DNA of 64,000 nt from Nocardioides aromaticivorans. Lineage in GTDB: Bacteria; Actinomycetota; Actinomycetes; Propionibacteriales; Nocardioidaceae. The position numbers were made by a program, and so were the translations under genes. This document shows positions 23,020 through 31,517 of the stretch, piece by piece; the first letter of the stretch is position 1; every line of letters starts with the position of its first letter. Under the pieces are notes generated by a model. That model ran no database searches and was not told where the DNA came from. It was given only the letters and a program-made list of their open reading frames with translations. The stretch lies in the NCBI RefSeq assembly GCF_013408525.1, contig NZ_JACBZM010000001.1, forward strand, positions 310,001 through 374,000. The letters are read 5' to 3'.

Positions 23020-24143
23020 CGGGCCTCCACCACCAGCGACCAGCCGGGGTCGAGGCGGCGGGTGACGAGGCGGGCACCCGCCGCGGACGCCCGCTCCTGC
23101 AGGCCGGTCAGGCCCGAGCCGGGCACGTCGTCGCCCATCGGCCCGCGTCCGTCGTCGCGGACCTCGGCCCGGGTCGGCGCCAGCGCCACCGTGCAGCGGC
23201 GGGCGCCGGAGTGGCGGATCACGTTGGTCACTCCTTCGCGGACGGTCCAGGCGAACAGCTCCCGCAGCTCGGTCGGCACGTCGTCGGTGCTGTTGGGCAG
23301 GGTCGCCTCGATCTCGGCGGCCTCGAGCGCGGTGCGGGCGCGCGCCAGCTCCGCCGGCAGGCTGAGGTCGCGGTAGCCCTGCACCGCCCGTCGTACGTCG
23401 GCGAGGGCGTCGCGGCTGAGCCGCTCGAGGTCGGCGAGCTCGGCCCGGGTGCGGTCGACGTCGACGTCGAGCATCCGGCCCGCGAGCTCGGCCTTGATCG
23501 TGATCACGGTCAGCGAGTGGCCGAGGATGTCGTGCAGGTCGCGGGCCAGGCGGGTGCGCTCGCGCTCGGCGGCCAGCTCCGCACTGGCCTCGTGGGCGCG
23601 GATCAGCTCGATGTTGCGGTTCATCATGGAGCGCACGCCGAAGACGGCGAGGGAGGCGGCGACGACCGAGAAGGCCAGCCACGGACTGTGCTCCCAGCCC
23701 GGCACGGTCACCCCGGTGACCAGCACCGCGGCGGCCAGCGCCAGCACGACGGGTACGAAGACGACGTACGGGAAGAGCATCACGACCGCGACCGCGAGGT
23801 AGACCACGCTGGCGGTCCCGACCTGCCCCAGCGCCGCCACCATCACCGCGGCCAGGCCGGTCAGCGCCGCGGTCCAGGCGATGCGGTGCGCCGGCGGCGG
23901 CGCCGTGGCCAGACGGGCCCGTCCCGTCCGCAGGGCGACCCAGAGGCCCAGGTAGGTCGCCGCGAAGGTGAGCGTCGCGACCAGCCCGAGCCAGGCGTGC
24001 GCGGCCGGCAGCTCGGTCCAGGCCGCCCGGACCGGGTCGATCAGGAACGCCAGCCAGATCGCGGCGAACAACGGTCCGAGCCGCCCGAGTGGGCGCTGGG
24101 GAAGCTGTCCCGGGGAGTCCACGATGGTCACGCTAGTGGTCAC
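23016..24143 (-). CDS. Sensor histidine kinase (HisKA_3 / DesK-like)
   Basis: A 375-residue kinase with about five membrane segments (residues 20-170) and almost no extracellular loops, suggesting that it senses membrane state or a membrane-active drug. The phosphorylated histidine is near residue 204 in LARDLHDILGHSL. The ATPase domain has an N-box-like WTVREGVTNVIRHSGA and a G1 box RDDGRGP; GSGLTGLQERA follows. The GTG at 24143 is chosen because it overlaps the permease stop as GTGA; a longer frame would start inside that gene. It is partner to the regulator at 22402-23019. Confidence 0.9.
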   Translation of the reverse strand: MTTSVTIVDSPGQLPQRPLGRLGPLFAAIWLAFLIDPVRAAWTELPAAHAWLGLVATLTFAATYLGLWVALRTGRARLATAPPPAHRIAWTAALTGLAAVMVAALGQVGTASVVYLAVAVVMLFPYVVFVPVVLALAAAVLVTGVTVPGWEHSPWLAFSVVAASLAVFGVRSMMNRNIELIRAHEASAELAAERERTRLARDLHDILGHSLTVITIKAELAGRMLDVDVDRTRAELADLERLSRDALADVRRAVQGYRDLSLPAELARARTALEAAEIEATLPNSTDDVPTELRELFAWTVREGVTNVIRHSGARRCTVALAPTRAEVRDDGRGPMGDDVPGSGLTGLQERASAAGARLVTRRLDPGWSLVVEAR

Positions 24144-24922
24144 ACGCGGGCCGTGTCCTTGCTCATCCGCCACGCCGCGCCGGCGACGAAGACGGCGAAC
24201 CAGGCGACGGCGTTGACGACGGCGAACCACGGCAGCTCGTGGGTCAGCGGCCAGCGCGCGATCTCCGCGACGCCGTACATCGGCGTCCAGTAGGCGATGT
24301 GGCGCACCATCTCGGAGTAGTCGTCGAGCGGGATGAAGACGCCGCCGAGGAAGGACAGCAGCGCCAGGCCGGGGCCGAGGACCTGCATGGCGTTCTCGCC
24401 CGGCACGACGTAGCCGACGAAGACACCGAGCGCCGCGAAGGTCAGGGTGCAGAACAGCGTCACGACGGCGCAGCCGACCCAGACGTGCACCGGCATCTCC
24501 GCCTTGCCCTGCGCGGCGCCGACCACGTTCACCGACGCGACCGCGAGGGCTCCCATGACGAGGGCGACCAGCGCCTTCATCAGGATGTAGACGACCGGGT
24601 TGAGCGGCGTCAGGCGCAGCTGGCGCGACCAGCCCAGCGAGCGCTCCAGCGCGACCATCGAGCCACCGGCTGCCGCGGTGAGGGCGGCGCCGTAGAGGGC
24701 CATGGAGGCGAGGATGTACGCCGCCACGTTGCCGCTCCCGGCCCTCTCGTCCCAGCCCTGCTGGCCTCCGAACGCGAGCAGCATCGCCGCCGGGAAGACC
24801 AGCGTGAAGATGATCGTGCGGCGGTTGCGCAGCATGCGGCGCAGCTCGATCGCCAGCACGGTGAGGTTGAACCCGCCCATCGGCGGCACCCGGCGGGCGG
24901 CCGGGTCGAAGGTGGTGCTCAT
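24140..24922 (-). CDS. ABC-2 type permease
   Basis: A 260-residue membrane protein with six predicted helices. It starts with a cytoplasmic coupling helix (LAIELRRMLRNRRTIIFTL) and ends with the ABC-2 signature region PGENAMQVLGPGLALLSFLGGVFIPLDD-like sequence and IAYWTPMYG. It should form the channel of an exporter together with the ATPase encoded directly upstream. The start codon overlaps the ATPase stop (ATGA) and the stop overlaps the kinase start. DrrB-like drug or lipid exporters and DesKR-linked transporters share this arrangement. The substrate is unknown. Confidence 0.9.
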   Translation of the reverse strand: MSTTFDPAARRVPPMGGFNLTVLAIELRRMLRNRRTIIFTLVFPAAMLLAFGGQQGWDERAGSGNVAAYILASMALYGAALTAAAGGSMVALERSLGWSRQLRLTPLNPVVYILMKALVALVMGALAVASVNVVGAAQGKAEMPVHVWVGCAVVTLFCTLTFAALGVFVGYVVPGENAMQVLGPGLALLSFLGGVFIPLDDYSEMVRHIAYWTPMYGVAEIARWPLTHELPWFAVVNAVAWFAVFVAGAAWRMSKDTARV

Positions 24923-25827
24923 CGGTTGTCTCCCGTCAGGCTGAGGAACGCCTCTTCGATGCCCGCGGCCGTGATCTCCAGGTCGCGGGCGGTGGTCTCG
25001 GTGAGCAGATGGCGGGCGACGGCGTCGCTGTCCTTGGCCCGCACGATCAGGGTCTCGCCGCGGGTCTCCACGCCCTCGACGCCGCCGAGGGCGGCGATCC
25101 GCTCGACGGTGGCCGGGTCGGCGCCGGGCAGGTGGGCGCGCAGCGTGCGTCCGCTCGCCAGCGCGCGGATCTCGGGGCCGGAGCCGTCGGCGACGACCTT
25201 GCCCCTGCTCACGAGGACGATCCGGTCGGCGTACTGGTCGGCCTCCTCGAGGTAGTGCGTCGCGAAGAGCACCGTGCGGCCGGTGTCGAGGTCGGCCCTG
25301 ATCGCCGACCAGAAGGTACGACGCCCCTCGACGTCCATCCCGGTGGTCGGCTCGTCGAGCAGCAGCAGCGCGGGGTCGGAGAGCAGCGCCATCGCGAACC
25401 GGAGCCGCTGCTGCTCGCCGCCCGAGCACTTGCCGACCTTGCGAGAGGAGATGCCGGCGATCCCGGCCTTCTCCAGCACCTCGTCCACCGGGCGGGTGTC
25501 GGTGAACAGGCTGGCCGTGTAGGCGACCGTCTCGCGCACGGTGAGGTCCTTGAGCAGGCCGCCGGTCTGCATCACCGCGGCCACGAGGCCGCGGGCGATG
25601 GCCTTGCGCGGCTCCATGCCGAGCACCTCGACGGTGCCGCTGGTCGGCCGGGTGAGGCCGAGGACCATGTCGATCGTCGTGGTCTTGCCGGCGCCGTTCG
25701 GGCCGAGGAAGGCCACGATCTCGCCGGGATGGAGCTCCAGGTCGATCCCGCGCACCGCGTGGACCTGCCCGAAGTCCTTGGTCACCCCGGCCAGCCGGAC
25801 GGCCGGAAGCATCGGATCTGTCGTCAT
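24919..25827 (-). CDS. ABC transporter ATP-binding protein
   Basis: A 302-residue ATPase: Walker A GPNGAGKT (42-49), Q-loop MQTGGLL, signature CSGGEQQRL, Walker B LLLLDEPTTG and H-loop ATHYLEEAD. A C-terminal extension of about 80 residues (ASGRTLRAHL to EEAFLSLTG) is the DrrA-type tail of daunorubicin-like exporters. The ATG at 25827 has GGAGG almost touching it; an ATG five codons later is an alternative. It is the first gene of the exporter/two-component operon, with inverted and direct repeats immediately upstream. Confidence 0.92.
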   Translation of the reverse strand: MTTDPMLPAVRLAGVTKDFGQVHAVRGIDLELHPGEIVAFLGPNGAGKTTTIDMVLGLTRPTSGTVEVLGMEPRKAIARGLVAAVMQTGGLLKDLTVRETVAYTASLFTDTRPVDEVLEKAGIAGISSRKVGKCSGGEQQRLRFAMALLSDPALLLLDEPTTGMDVEGRRTFWSAIRADLDTGRTVLFATHYLEEADQYADRIVLVSRGKVVADGSGPEIRALASGRTLRAHLPGADPATVERIAALGGVEGVETRGETLIVRAKDSDAVARHLLTETTARDLEITAAGIEEAFLSLTGDNR

Positions 25828-25867
25828 GCCTCCAGCGTGGCCGCGGGACGTCCCCGCGACCTCGCCC

Positions 25868-25949
25868 GGTCGTCACGACCCGGGCATGACATCTGTCATG
25901 GGGTCGTCACGGCGTCATGGGGTCATGGGGTCACGCGGACGTCACGCGG
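25868..25949. promoter_or_regulatory. Operator-like cluster of inverted and direct repeats before the ABC/two-component operon
   Basis: Three layers of symmetry lie in 82 bases. GGTCG/CGACC surrounds TCA (25868-25880). CATGACA/TGTCATG surrounds TC (25885-25900). GTCATGGG occurs at 25895, 25914 and 25922, followed by two GTCACGCGG copies (25930 and 25941). Tandem half-sites of this sort are typical of NarL-type regulator targets. I infer autoregulation by the operon's own response regulator. The last bases run into the 3' end of the neighbouring gene. Confidence 0.5.
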
Positions 25950-26286
25950 TGTGGGTCGCGCCGATCGTGCCGCGGGCGTCGCCGACGTGGACCGTGACGC
26001 CCCCGGGACCGGCGAAGTCCGCCAGCACCGCGGCGTCCGGCTCGGTGAGGTCCTGCGCGTCGCCGAGCACCACGCACGCGTCGACGCCGGTCGAGCCGGA
26101 CGCGACGGCCATCGCCACCACCGCCTGGACCGCGGTCAGCTGGAGCGACGGGAGCGCCACCGTGGCAGCGGCGTACGTGCGTCCGTCGGTGTCGCGCACC
26201 GCCGCGCCCTCGGCGGCCTGGATGCGCGCCCGCGTGGCGCGGGCGAGGGTGACGAGCTTCTTGTCCTCGGCGGAGAGGTCGGTCAT
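25942..26286 (-). CDS. Cytidine-deaminase-like small protein
   Basis: A 114-residue protein (MTDLSAEDKKLVTLARATRA). It matches in size and pattern the short cytidine-deaminase-fold protein that sits between the CBS-domain protein and era in many Actinobacteria (Rv2365c position in Mycobacterium tuberculosis). GAAVRDTDGRTYAAATVALPSLQLTAVQAVVAMAV corresponds to the substrate-binding N-terminal region of cytidine deaminase, but the zinc-binding HAE/PCxxC motifs are absent, so catalysis is unlikely. Here it is 14.7 kb from era. It is divergent from the DUF1330 gene. Confidence 0.65.
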   Translation of the reverse strand: MTDLSAEDKKLVTLARATRARIQAAEGAAVRDTDGRTYAAATVALPSLQLTAVQAVVAMAVASGSTGVDACVVLGDAQDLTEPDAAVLADFAGPGGVTVHVGDARGTIGATHTA

Positions 26287-26319
26287 GCAGCGATTGTCCC
26301 AGCACGGCAGGATGAGCCC

Positions 26320-26607
26320 ATGCCTGCCTACTGGATCAGCAACTACCGGGAAGTCCTCGACGCGGACAAGCTGGCCGCCTACGCCGCGCTCGCCGGACCG
26401 GCGCTCATCGAGGCCGGGGGCACCTTCCTCGCGCGCGGGATCCCGGAGAAGGTCTACGAGGCCGGCCTCGAGCAGCGCTGCGTGCTGATCGAGTTCGAGA
26501 GCGTCGAGGCGGCGCTGGCGGCCCACGACTCGCCGGAGTACCAGAAAGCGCTGGAGGCACTCGACGACGGCGCGGTGCGCGACCTGCGGATCGTGCCCGG
26601 GGTCTGA
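26320..26607 (+). CDS. DUF1330 domain protein
   Basis: A 95-residue protein of the DUF1330 dimeric ferredoxin-like fold family. It begins MPAYWISNYREVLD; the family's conserved elements AGPALIEAGGTFLARG, VLIEFESVEAALAAHDSPEYQ and a final LRIVPGV strand are all present. Homologues are small soluble proteins of unknown activity, sometimes linked to stress or small-molecule turnover. The gene is followed after three bases by a metallo-beta-lactamase gene, so the two are probably cotranscribed. Confidence 0.85.
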   Translation: MPAYWISNYREVLDADKLAAYAALAGPALIEAGGTFLARGIPEKVYEAGLEQRCVLIEFESVEAALAAHDSPEYQKALEALDDGAVRDLRIVPGV

Positions 26608-26610
26608 CCC

Positions 26611-27534
26611 GTGCGCGCCCGCCTCGGTCGCCCTGACCTCGCGCGGTACGCCGACCGGTTCGACGTCCCCGAGGCCGAGGGCGCCTTCGCGACCACCTTC
26701 CTGGGCGTCTCGACGGTGCTGGTCGACGACGGGGAGACGGCGCTGCTCACCGACGGCTACTTCTCGCGGCCGTCGATGGGCCGGGTGCTGCTCGGCCGGC
26801 TCGCACCCGACGACGCCCGCATCGACGCCGCGTTGCGCCGGGCCGGGATCGACCAGCTGGCCGTGGTGGCGCCGGTGCACACGCACTTCGACCACGCGCT
26901 CGACTCCCCCGCCGTCGTACGACGGACCGGCGCCGTGCTCGCCGGCGGATCCTCGGCAGCCCACATCGGCCGTGGCTCCGGGCTGCCCGAGGACCGCATC
27001 CTCGAGGTGGTGCCCGGTGAGCCCCACAGCTTCGGCTCCTTCACGCTGACCTGGCTGGAGTCGGAGCACTGCCCGCCGGACCGCTACCCGGGCACGATCG
27101 ACGCACCGGTGGTGCCGCCGACGCGGGCCGGCGCCTACCGGTGCGGCGAGGCCTGGTCGATCCTCGTGGAGCACACGAGCGGCCGCACCGCACTGATCCA
27201 GGGCAGCGCCGGCTTCCGCGCCGGGGCACTGTCCGGCCGGAAGGCCGACGTGGTCTACCTCGGGGTCGGGCAGCTCGGCGTGCAGGACCGCGACTACCTG
27301 CGCACCTACTGGGCCGAGACGGTCGAGGCGACCGGGGCCAGCGAGGTGGTGCTGCTGCACTGGGACGACTTCTTCCGGCCGCTGCACCTGCCGCTGCGGG
27401 CACTGCCCTACGCCGGTGACGACCTCGACGTGACGATGGAGGTCCTCACCGACCTGGCGCGACGCCAGCGGGTCGGCCTCCACCTCCCGACGCTGTGGCG
27501 TCGGGAGGACCCGTGGGCGATCAGTCCTCGGTGA
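26611..27534 (+). CDS. Metallo-beta-lactamase-fold hydrolase
   Basis: A 307-residue protein starting at GTG. The zinc-binding signature HTHFDHA lies near residue 90, with ESEHCPPDRY and LLHWDDF supplying later histidines. The N-terminal LGVSTVLVDDGETALLTDGYFSRP is the usual first beta layer and metal-facing loop. It resembles UlaG-type or general MBL-fold hydrolases; the substrate is not evident. Its last 14 bases overlap the end of the convergent CBS-domain gene. Confidence 0.85.
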   Translation: MRARLGRPDLARYADRFDVPEAEGAFATTFLGVSTVLVDDGETALLTDGYFSRPSMGRVLLGRLAPDDARIDAALRRAGIDQLAVVAPVHTHFDHALDSPAVVRRTGAVLAGGSSAAHIGRGSGLPEDRILEVVPGEPHSFGSFTLTWLESEHCPPDRYPGTIDAPVVPPTRAGAYRCGEAWSILVEHTSGRTALIQGSAGFRAGALSGRKADVVYLGVGQLGVQDRDYLRTYWAETVEATGASEVVLLHWDDFFRPLHLPLRALPYAGDDLDVTMEVLTDLARRQRVGLHLPTLWRREDPWAISPR

Positions 27535-28819
27535 GCCGGTCGCCCTCGACCACCCGCGAGATCAGCACGGTGCCGATCTTGTTGCGCCGGCCGGCGGCCT
27601 GCTCGGCCTCGAAGCGCAGGCCGTGGGCCTCGACGACGGAGCCCGGGATCGGCACCCGGCCCAGGTGCTTGGCGAGCAGACCGCCGACCGAGTCGACGTC
27701 CTCCTCCTCGATGTCGAAGCCGAAGATCTCGTCGAGGTCGTCGACCGGGTAGCGCGAGGAGACGCGCACCGGCCCCTCGGCACCCTCGAGGTGCTCGACC
27801 TCGACCTCGGCCTCGTCGAACTCGTCGGTGATCTCGCCGACGATCTCCTCGAGCAGGTCCTCGATCGTGATCAGGCCGGCCGTCCCGCCGTACTCGTCGA
27901 CGACGATGGCGACGTGCTGGCGGCGCGCCTGCATCTCGCGGAGCAGGTCGTCGACCGGCTTCGACTCGGGCACCCAGTGCACCGGGCGCATGATCTCCTC
28001 AACCGGTTGGGTGAGCTCGACGTCGGGGTCCTCGAAGTCGCGGCGGACGACGTCCTTGAGATAGGCGAAGCCGCGGACGTCGTCGAGGTTCTCCCCGATG
28101 ACCGGCATCCGCGAGAAGCCCGAGCGCAGGAAGAGCGACTTGGTCTGGCGGAGGTTCTTGTGCGCCTCGATGTAGACGACGTCGCCGCGCGGCACCATCA
28201 CCTCGCGCACGGTCGTGTCGCCGAGCTCGAAGACGGAGTGGATCATCTTCCGCTCGTCGGCCTCGATCAGCTCCGAGGCCTCGGCGATGTCGACCAGCTC
28301 CCGCAGCTCGGTCTCGGTGGAGAACGGGCCCTCGCGGAAGCCCTTGCCGGGCGTGATCGCGTTGCCGACGAGGATCAGCAGGCGCGGGACCGGGCCGAGG
28401 ACCGTGGTCAGCGCGGAGAGCGGCCAGGCCGACCAGATCGCGACCGTCTCGGCGTGCTGGCGCCCCACGGTGCGCGGCGCGACACCGATGACGACGAAGG
28501 AGACGACGAGCATGACGCCGATCGCGAGCCCGGCGCGCGTCAGCCAGGACGCGTCGACGCGCTCGTCGATGTGCAGGGTGACCACGACGATGGCCGCGAT
28601 CTCGCACAGCAGCTGCAGGAGCAGGGCGGTGTTGAGGTGTCGCGGCGCGTCCTCGAGTACGACGACCAGGCGCCGCGCACCACCGCGCCCCTCCTGCAGC
28701 AGCTCCTGCGCGCGGGCGCGCGAGAACCCGGCGAGGGCCGCGTCGGCCGCGGCGAAGAGTCCGGCGAGGACCACGAGGACGGCCGCTGCGACGAGCGGCC
28801 AGAGACTGCCGGCGATCAT
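27521..28819 (-). CDS. CNNM/CBS-domain membrane protein (HlyC/CorC family)
   Basis: A 432-residue protein. An N-terminal CNNM (DUF21) domain with three to four membrane helices (residues 5-150) is followed by two CBS domains (about 195-320; [16 protein letters not shown] and [29 protein letters not shown]) and a C-terminal CorC_HlyC domain. Relatives act in magnesium or cobalt efflux. It lies 19 bases downstream of ybeY on the same strand, the usual actinobacterial order phoH-ybeY-CBS protein. In that order era normally follows closely; here it does not. Confidence 0.92.
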   Translation of the reverse strand: MIAGSLWPLVAAAVLVVLAGLFAAADAALAGFSRARAQELLQEGRGGARRLVVVLEDAPRHLNTALLLQLLCEIAAIVVVTLHIDERVDASWLTRAGLAIGVMLVVSFVVIGVAPRTVGRQHAETVAIWSAWPLSALTTVLGPVPRLLILVGNAITPGKGFREGPFSTETELRELVDIAEASELIEADERKMIHSVFELGDTTVREVMVPRGDVVYIEAHKNLRQTKSLFLRSGFSRMPVIGENLDDVRGFAYLKDVVRRDFEDPDVELTQPVEEIMRPVHWVPESKPVDDLLREMQARRQHVAIVVDEYGGTAGLITIEDLLEEIVGEITDEFDEAEVEVEHLEGAEGPVRVSSRYPVDDLDEIFGFDIEEEDVDSVGGLLAKHLGRVPIPGSVVEAHGLRFEAEQAAGRRNKIGTVLISRVVEGDRLTED

Positions 28820-28838
28820 GCCTTCCCCCGACCCGGCG

Positions 28839-29300
28839 TCAGGAGGCGGCCAGGTGGGCGCGCCACTGGGCGAGCAGCTGGTCCTGCAGCCCGAACATCA
28901 CCTTGTGCTCCTCGGGCTCCGCGTGGTCGTAGCCCAGCAGGTGGAGGATGCCGTGGGTCGTGAGCAGCTCGAGCTCGGCGAGCGTGCCGTGGCCGGCCTC
29001 GGCCCCCTGCTTCTCGGCGACGGACACGCACAGGACCAGGTCGCCGAGGACGCCCTCCTCGGGCTCCTCGTTGACCTTGCCGGGACGCAGCTCGTCCATG
29101 GGGAAGGCGAGCACGTCGGTCGGCCCCTCCTTCTCCATCCACTTGCCGTTGAGCTCGGCGATGGTGGCCTCGTCGACGGCCGTGATGCACAGCTCGGCGA
29201 GCGGGTGCACCCGCATCTGGTCCATCACGAAGCGGGCGAGCCGCGAGAAGTGCTTCACGTCGAACCCGGAGCCGGACTCGTCGAGGATCTCGATGCTCAC
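28839..29300 (-). CDS. ybeY: Endoribonuclease YbeY
   Basis: A 153-residue metallo-RNase for rRNA maturation and ribosome quality control. The zinc motif is HGILHLLGYDH (about residues 115-125), and the N-terminal half has the expected VDEATIAELNGKWMEKEGPTDVLAFPMD. Length is standard. The start overlaps the phoH stop by four bases (ATGA), supporting a phoH-ybeY-CBS operon. Its neighbours era, rsmE and lepA in this window also act on ribosomes. Confidence 0.95.
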   Translation of the reverse strand: MSIEILDESGSGFDVKHFSRLARFVMDQMRVHPLAELCITAVDEATIAELNGKWMEKEGPTDVLAFPMDELRPGKVNEEPEEGVLGDLVLCVSVAEKQGAEAGHGTLAELELLTTHGILHLLGYDHAEPEEHKVMFGLQDQLLAQWRAHLAAS

Positions 29301-30397
29301 TCCGTGGGGTCCTTCTGCTCGGTCTTCGGCTCGGTCTTCTGCTCGGTCTTCGCGGGCTTGTCGGTGACGGTGTCGAAGCGGCGGTTCTGGCGGACCTCCC
29401 GCTGCGCCTCCTTCTTCGCGTCGAACTCGTCGTAGGCCGCCACGATCCGCGCGACCAGCTTGTGCCGGACGACGTCGTGGCTGGTGAGCCGGACGAAGGC
29501 GAGGTCGTCGACGCCGTCGAGGATGCCCTCGACGATCCGCAGGCCGGACTGCGTGCCGGACGGCAGGTCGACCTGGGTGACGTCGCCGGTCACCACGATC
29601 TTCGAGCCGAAGCCGAGCCGGGTCAGGAACATCTTCATCTGCTCGGGCGTGGTGTTCTGCGCCTCGTCGAGGATGATGAAGGAGTCGTTGAGCGAGCGAC
29701 CACGCATGTAGGCCAGCGGCGCGACCTCGATCGTGCCGGCGGCGAGCAGCTTGGGGATCGACTCGGGGTCGAGCATGTCGTGCAGGGCGTCGTACAGGGG
29801 ACGCAGGTAGGGGTCGATCTTCTCGCTCAGCGTGCCGGGCAGGTAGCCGAGCCGCTCGCCGGCCTCGACCGCCGGTCGGGTCAGGATGATCCGGGTGACC
29901 TGCTTGGCCTGCAGCGCCTGGACGGCCTTGGCCATCGCGAGATAGGTCTTGCCCGTGCCGGCCGGGCCGATGCCGAAGGTGATCGTGTGGTTGTCGATCG
30001 TCTCGACGTAGCGCTTCTGGTTGAGCGTCTTCGGGCGGATCGACCGGCCGCGGTTGCTCAGGATGTTGACCGAGAGCACGTCGGCGGGCCGCTCGGACGT
30101 GGACGTCTGCGCGCGCAGCATCGCCTCGACGCGCTCGACGACCTCGGGCGTGATGCCCTGGCCGGTGCGCAGGATCGCGACGAGCTCCTCGATGAGCTTC
30201 TCCGCGAGCTCCAGCTCGTGGGGGTCGCCGCTGAGGGTGACCCGGTTGCCGCGGACGTGGACCTGGACGCCGAACTGCTTCTCGATGATGCCGAGGTGCT
30301 CGTCACCGGGACCGAAGAGCGTGACCATGTCGATGCTGTTCGGCACGACGACGGTGTGCCGGGTGGCGGTGATCGGGGTGGGGGTGGAGTCGGTCAT
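29297..30397 (-). CDS. phoH: PhoH-like ATPase
   Basis: A 366-residue PhoH family protein. An N-terminal KH-like region (about 20-80) precedes the P-loop GPAGTGKT (144-151), with Walker B-like FIILDEAQNTT and KIVVTGDVTQVDLP further on. Related proteins are ATP-dependent RNA-interacting factors linked to RNA decay. The C-terminus has a K/E/T-rich repetitive tail (TEQKTEPKTEQK). I start at the ATG at 30397 because it gives the usual length; no strong ribosome-binding site is visible, and upstream in-frame codons are possible. Confidence 0.92.
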   Translation of the reverse strand: MTDSTPTPITATRHTVVVPNSIDMVTLFGPGDEHLGIIEKQFGVQVHVRGNRVTLSGDPHELELAEKLIEELVAILRTGQGITPEVVERVEAMLRAQTSTSERPADVLSVNILSNRGRSIRPKTLNQKRYVETIDNHTITFGIGPAGTGKTYLAMAKAVQALQAKQVTRIILTRPAVEAGERLGYLPGTLSEKIDPYLRPLYDALHDMLDPESIPKLLAAGTIEVAPLAYMRGRSLNDSFIILDEAQNTTPEQMKMFLTRLGFGSKIVVTGDVTQVDLPSGTQSGLRIVEGILDGVDDLAFVRLTSHDVVRHKLVARIVAAYDEFDAKKEAQREVRQNRRFDTVTDKPAKTEQKTEPKTEQKDPTE

Positions 30398-30480
30398 GGA
30401 TGCCCGGGGCGGGCGGCCTTTCAGTACGGCGGTCGGTCTCCTCCATGCTACGGGAGGGACCACGCCGCGCCCACTCGTTT

Positions 30481-30510
30481 GTCAGCGCGGAGGTCAGCGC
30501 GGAGGTCAGC
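30481..30510. repeat. Twelve-base direct repeat carrying in-frame stops at the HIT gene end
   Basis: GTCAGCGCGGAG occurs at 30481 and 30493, and its first six bases again at 30505. On the minus strand each copy carries a TGA. The HIT stop (30508-30506) is therefore followed by two further in-frame stops at 12-base steps. This looks like slippage-type duplication of the stop region. Confidence 0.6.
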
Positions 30511-30850
30511 CCGGGGGCCAGTTCAGCGGCCGGCCGGCGATCACGTGGCAGTGCGTGTGGAAGACGGTCTGCTGGGCGCCGGCGCCGGTGTTGAAGACGA
30601 GCCGGTAGTCGTCGTACCCCTCGGCGGCGGCGACGGCCCTCGCGGTGGCCGGGATCTCGGCGAAGGTCGCGGCGTCGGCGGCGGCCGTCGCGGCGGCGTT
30701 GGGCTCGTGGTCGCGCGGGATCACCAGCACGTGCAGGGGCGCCTGCGGGTTGATGTCGCGGAACGCGATGGTGCGCTCGCCCTCGTGGACGATCTCGGCC
30801 GGGATGTCGCCGGCGACGATCTTGCAGAACAGGCAGTCCGGGTCGCTCAC
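30506..30850 (-). CDS. HIT-family protein (histidine triad nucleotide hydrolase)
   Basis: A 114-residue histidine triad protein of the HINT type, which hydrolyses aminoacyl- or phosphoramidate-AMP compounds. The N-terminal CLFCKIVAGDIPAEIV and the triad HTHCHV (about residues 97-102) are diagnostic. INPQAPLHVLVIPRDH is the nucleotide-binding strand. It starts at GTG behind GAGGG. It lies just upstream of phoH on the same strand, an arrangement also seen in other Actinobacteria. Confidence 0.93.
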   Translation of the reverse strand: MSDPDCLFCKIVAGDIPAEIVHEGERTIAFRDINPQAPLHVLVIPRDHEPNAAATAAADAATFAEIPATARAVAAAEGYDDYRLVFNTGAGAQQTVFHTHCHVIAGRPLNWPPG

Positions 30851-30989
30851 CCGGCCACCCTCGCAGATCGTTGCGAAACGGTGTCAACCGGTTCCACCGC
30901 TGGCGCGTGGAACTAACGTGACGATCCATGCGGTGCTCGGCGCTCCTCCTCTCTCCCCCGGCAGCCTCGCCGGGGCGACGGGGCACGCC

Positions 30990-31517
30990 ATGACCCAGCG
31001 CGCGAGCGACGCCGACTCCGCGATCGAGACGCTGTACGTCGCCCACTGGGACCAGCTGGTCCGGCTCTCCGTGCTGCTGGTGCGCGACCAGGGCCAGGCC
31101 GAGGAGGTCGTGCAGGACGCCTTCATCGAGCTGCACCGCCGCTGGGCCCGGCTCGACGACCCGGACCGGGCGCCCGCCTACCTGCGGCAGACCGTCGTGA
31201 ACCGGTCCCGGTCCGCGCTGCGCCACCGCGGCGTCGTCCAGCGGCACCTGGCCCGGCAGCACCGGGTCGACGACGCACCTCCCGCCGACGAGCCGGTGCT
31301 CGCCGACAGCCGCCGGCGCTCGGTGCTGGAGGCCCTGCAACAGCTCCCCCGACGGCAGCGCGAGGTGCTCGCGCTGCGCTACTACCTCGACCTCTCCGAG
31401 GCGGAGATCGCCGAGACCCTCGGCATCAGCCGCGGCGCGGTGAAGAGCCACGCCTCCCGCGGTGCGGCCTCCCTGCGGCCGCTCCTCGCCGCGCACGACC
31501 TGAAGGACGGCCAGTGA
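30990..31517 (+). CDS. ECF RNA polymerase sigma factor (SigE family)
   Basis: A 175-residue extracytoplasmic-function sigma factor. Region 2 covers about residues 15-80 (ETLYVAHWDQLVRLSVLLVRDQGQAEEVVQDAF, with a typical region 2.2 helix), and region 4 about 110-165 (ALQQLPRRQREVLALRYYLDLSEAEIAETLGISRGAVKSHASRG). The start ATG is the first reasonable one; its ribosome-binding site is weak. The stop overlaps the next gene (TGATG), which encodes a membrane-anchored GerMN protein likely to act as its anti-sigma partner or output. Confidence 0.9.
   Translation: MTQRASDADSAIETLYVAHWDQLVRLSVLLVRDQGQAEEVVQDAFIELHRRWARLDDPDRAPAYLRQTVVNRSRSALRHRGVVQRHLARQHRVDDAPPADEPVLADSRRRSVLEALQQLPRRQREVLALRYYLDLSEAEIAETLGISRGAVKSHASRGAASLRPLLAAHDLKDGQ

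Noticed and set aside
25942..26286. Active cytidine deaminase
   Set aside because: The zinc-binding histidine/glutamate and paired-cysteine motifs are absent.
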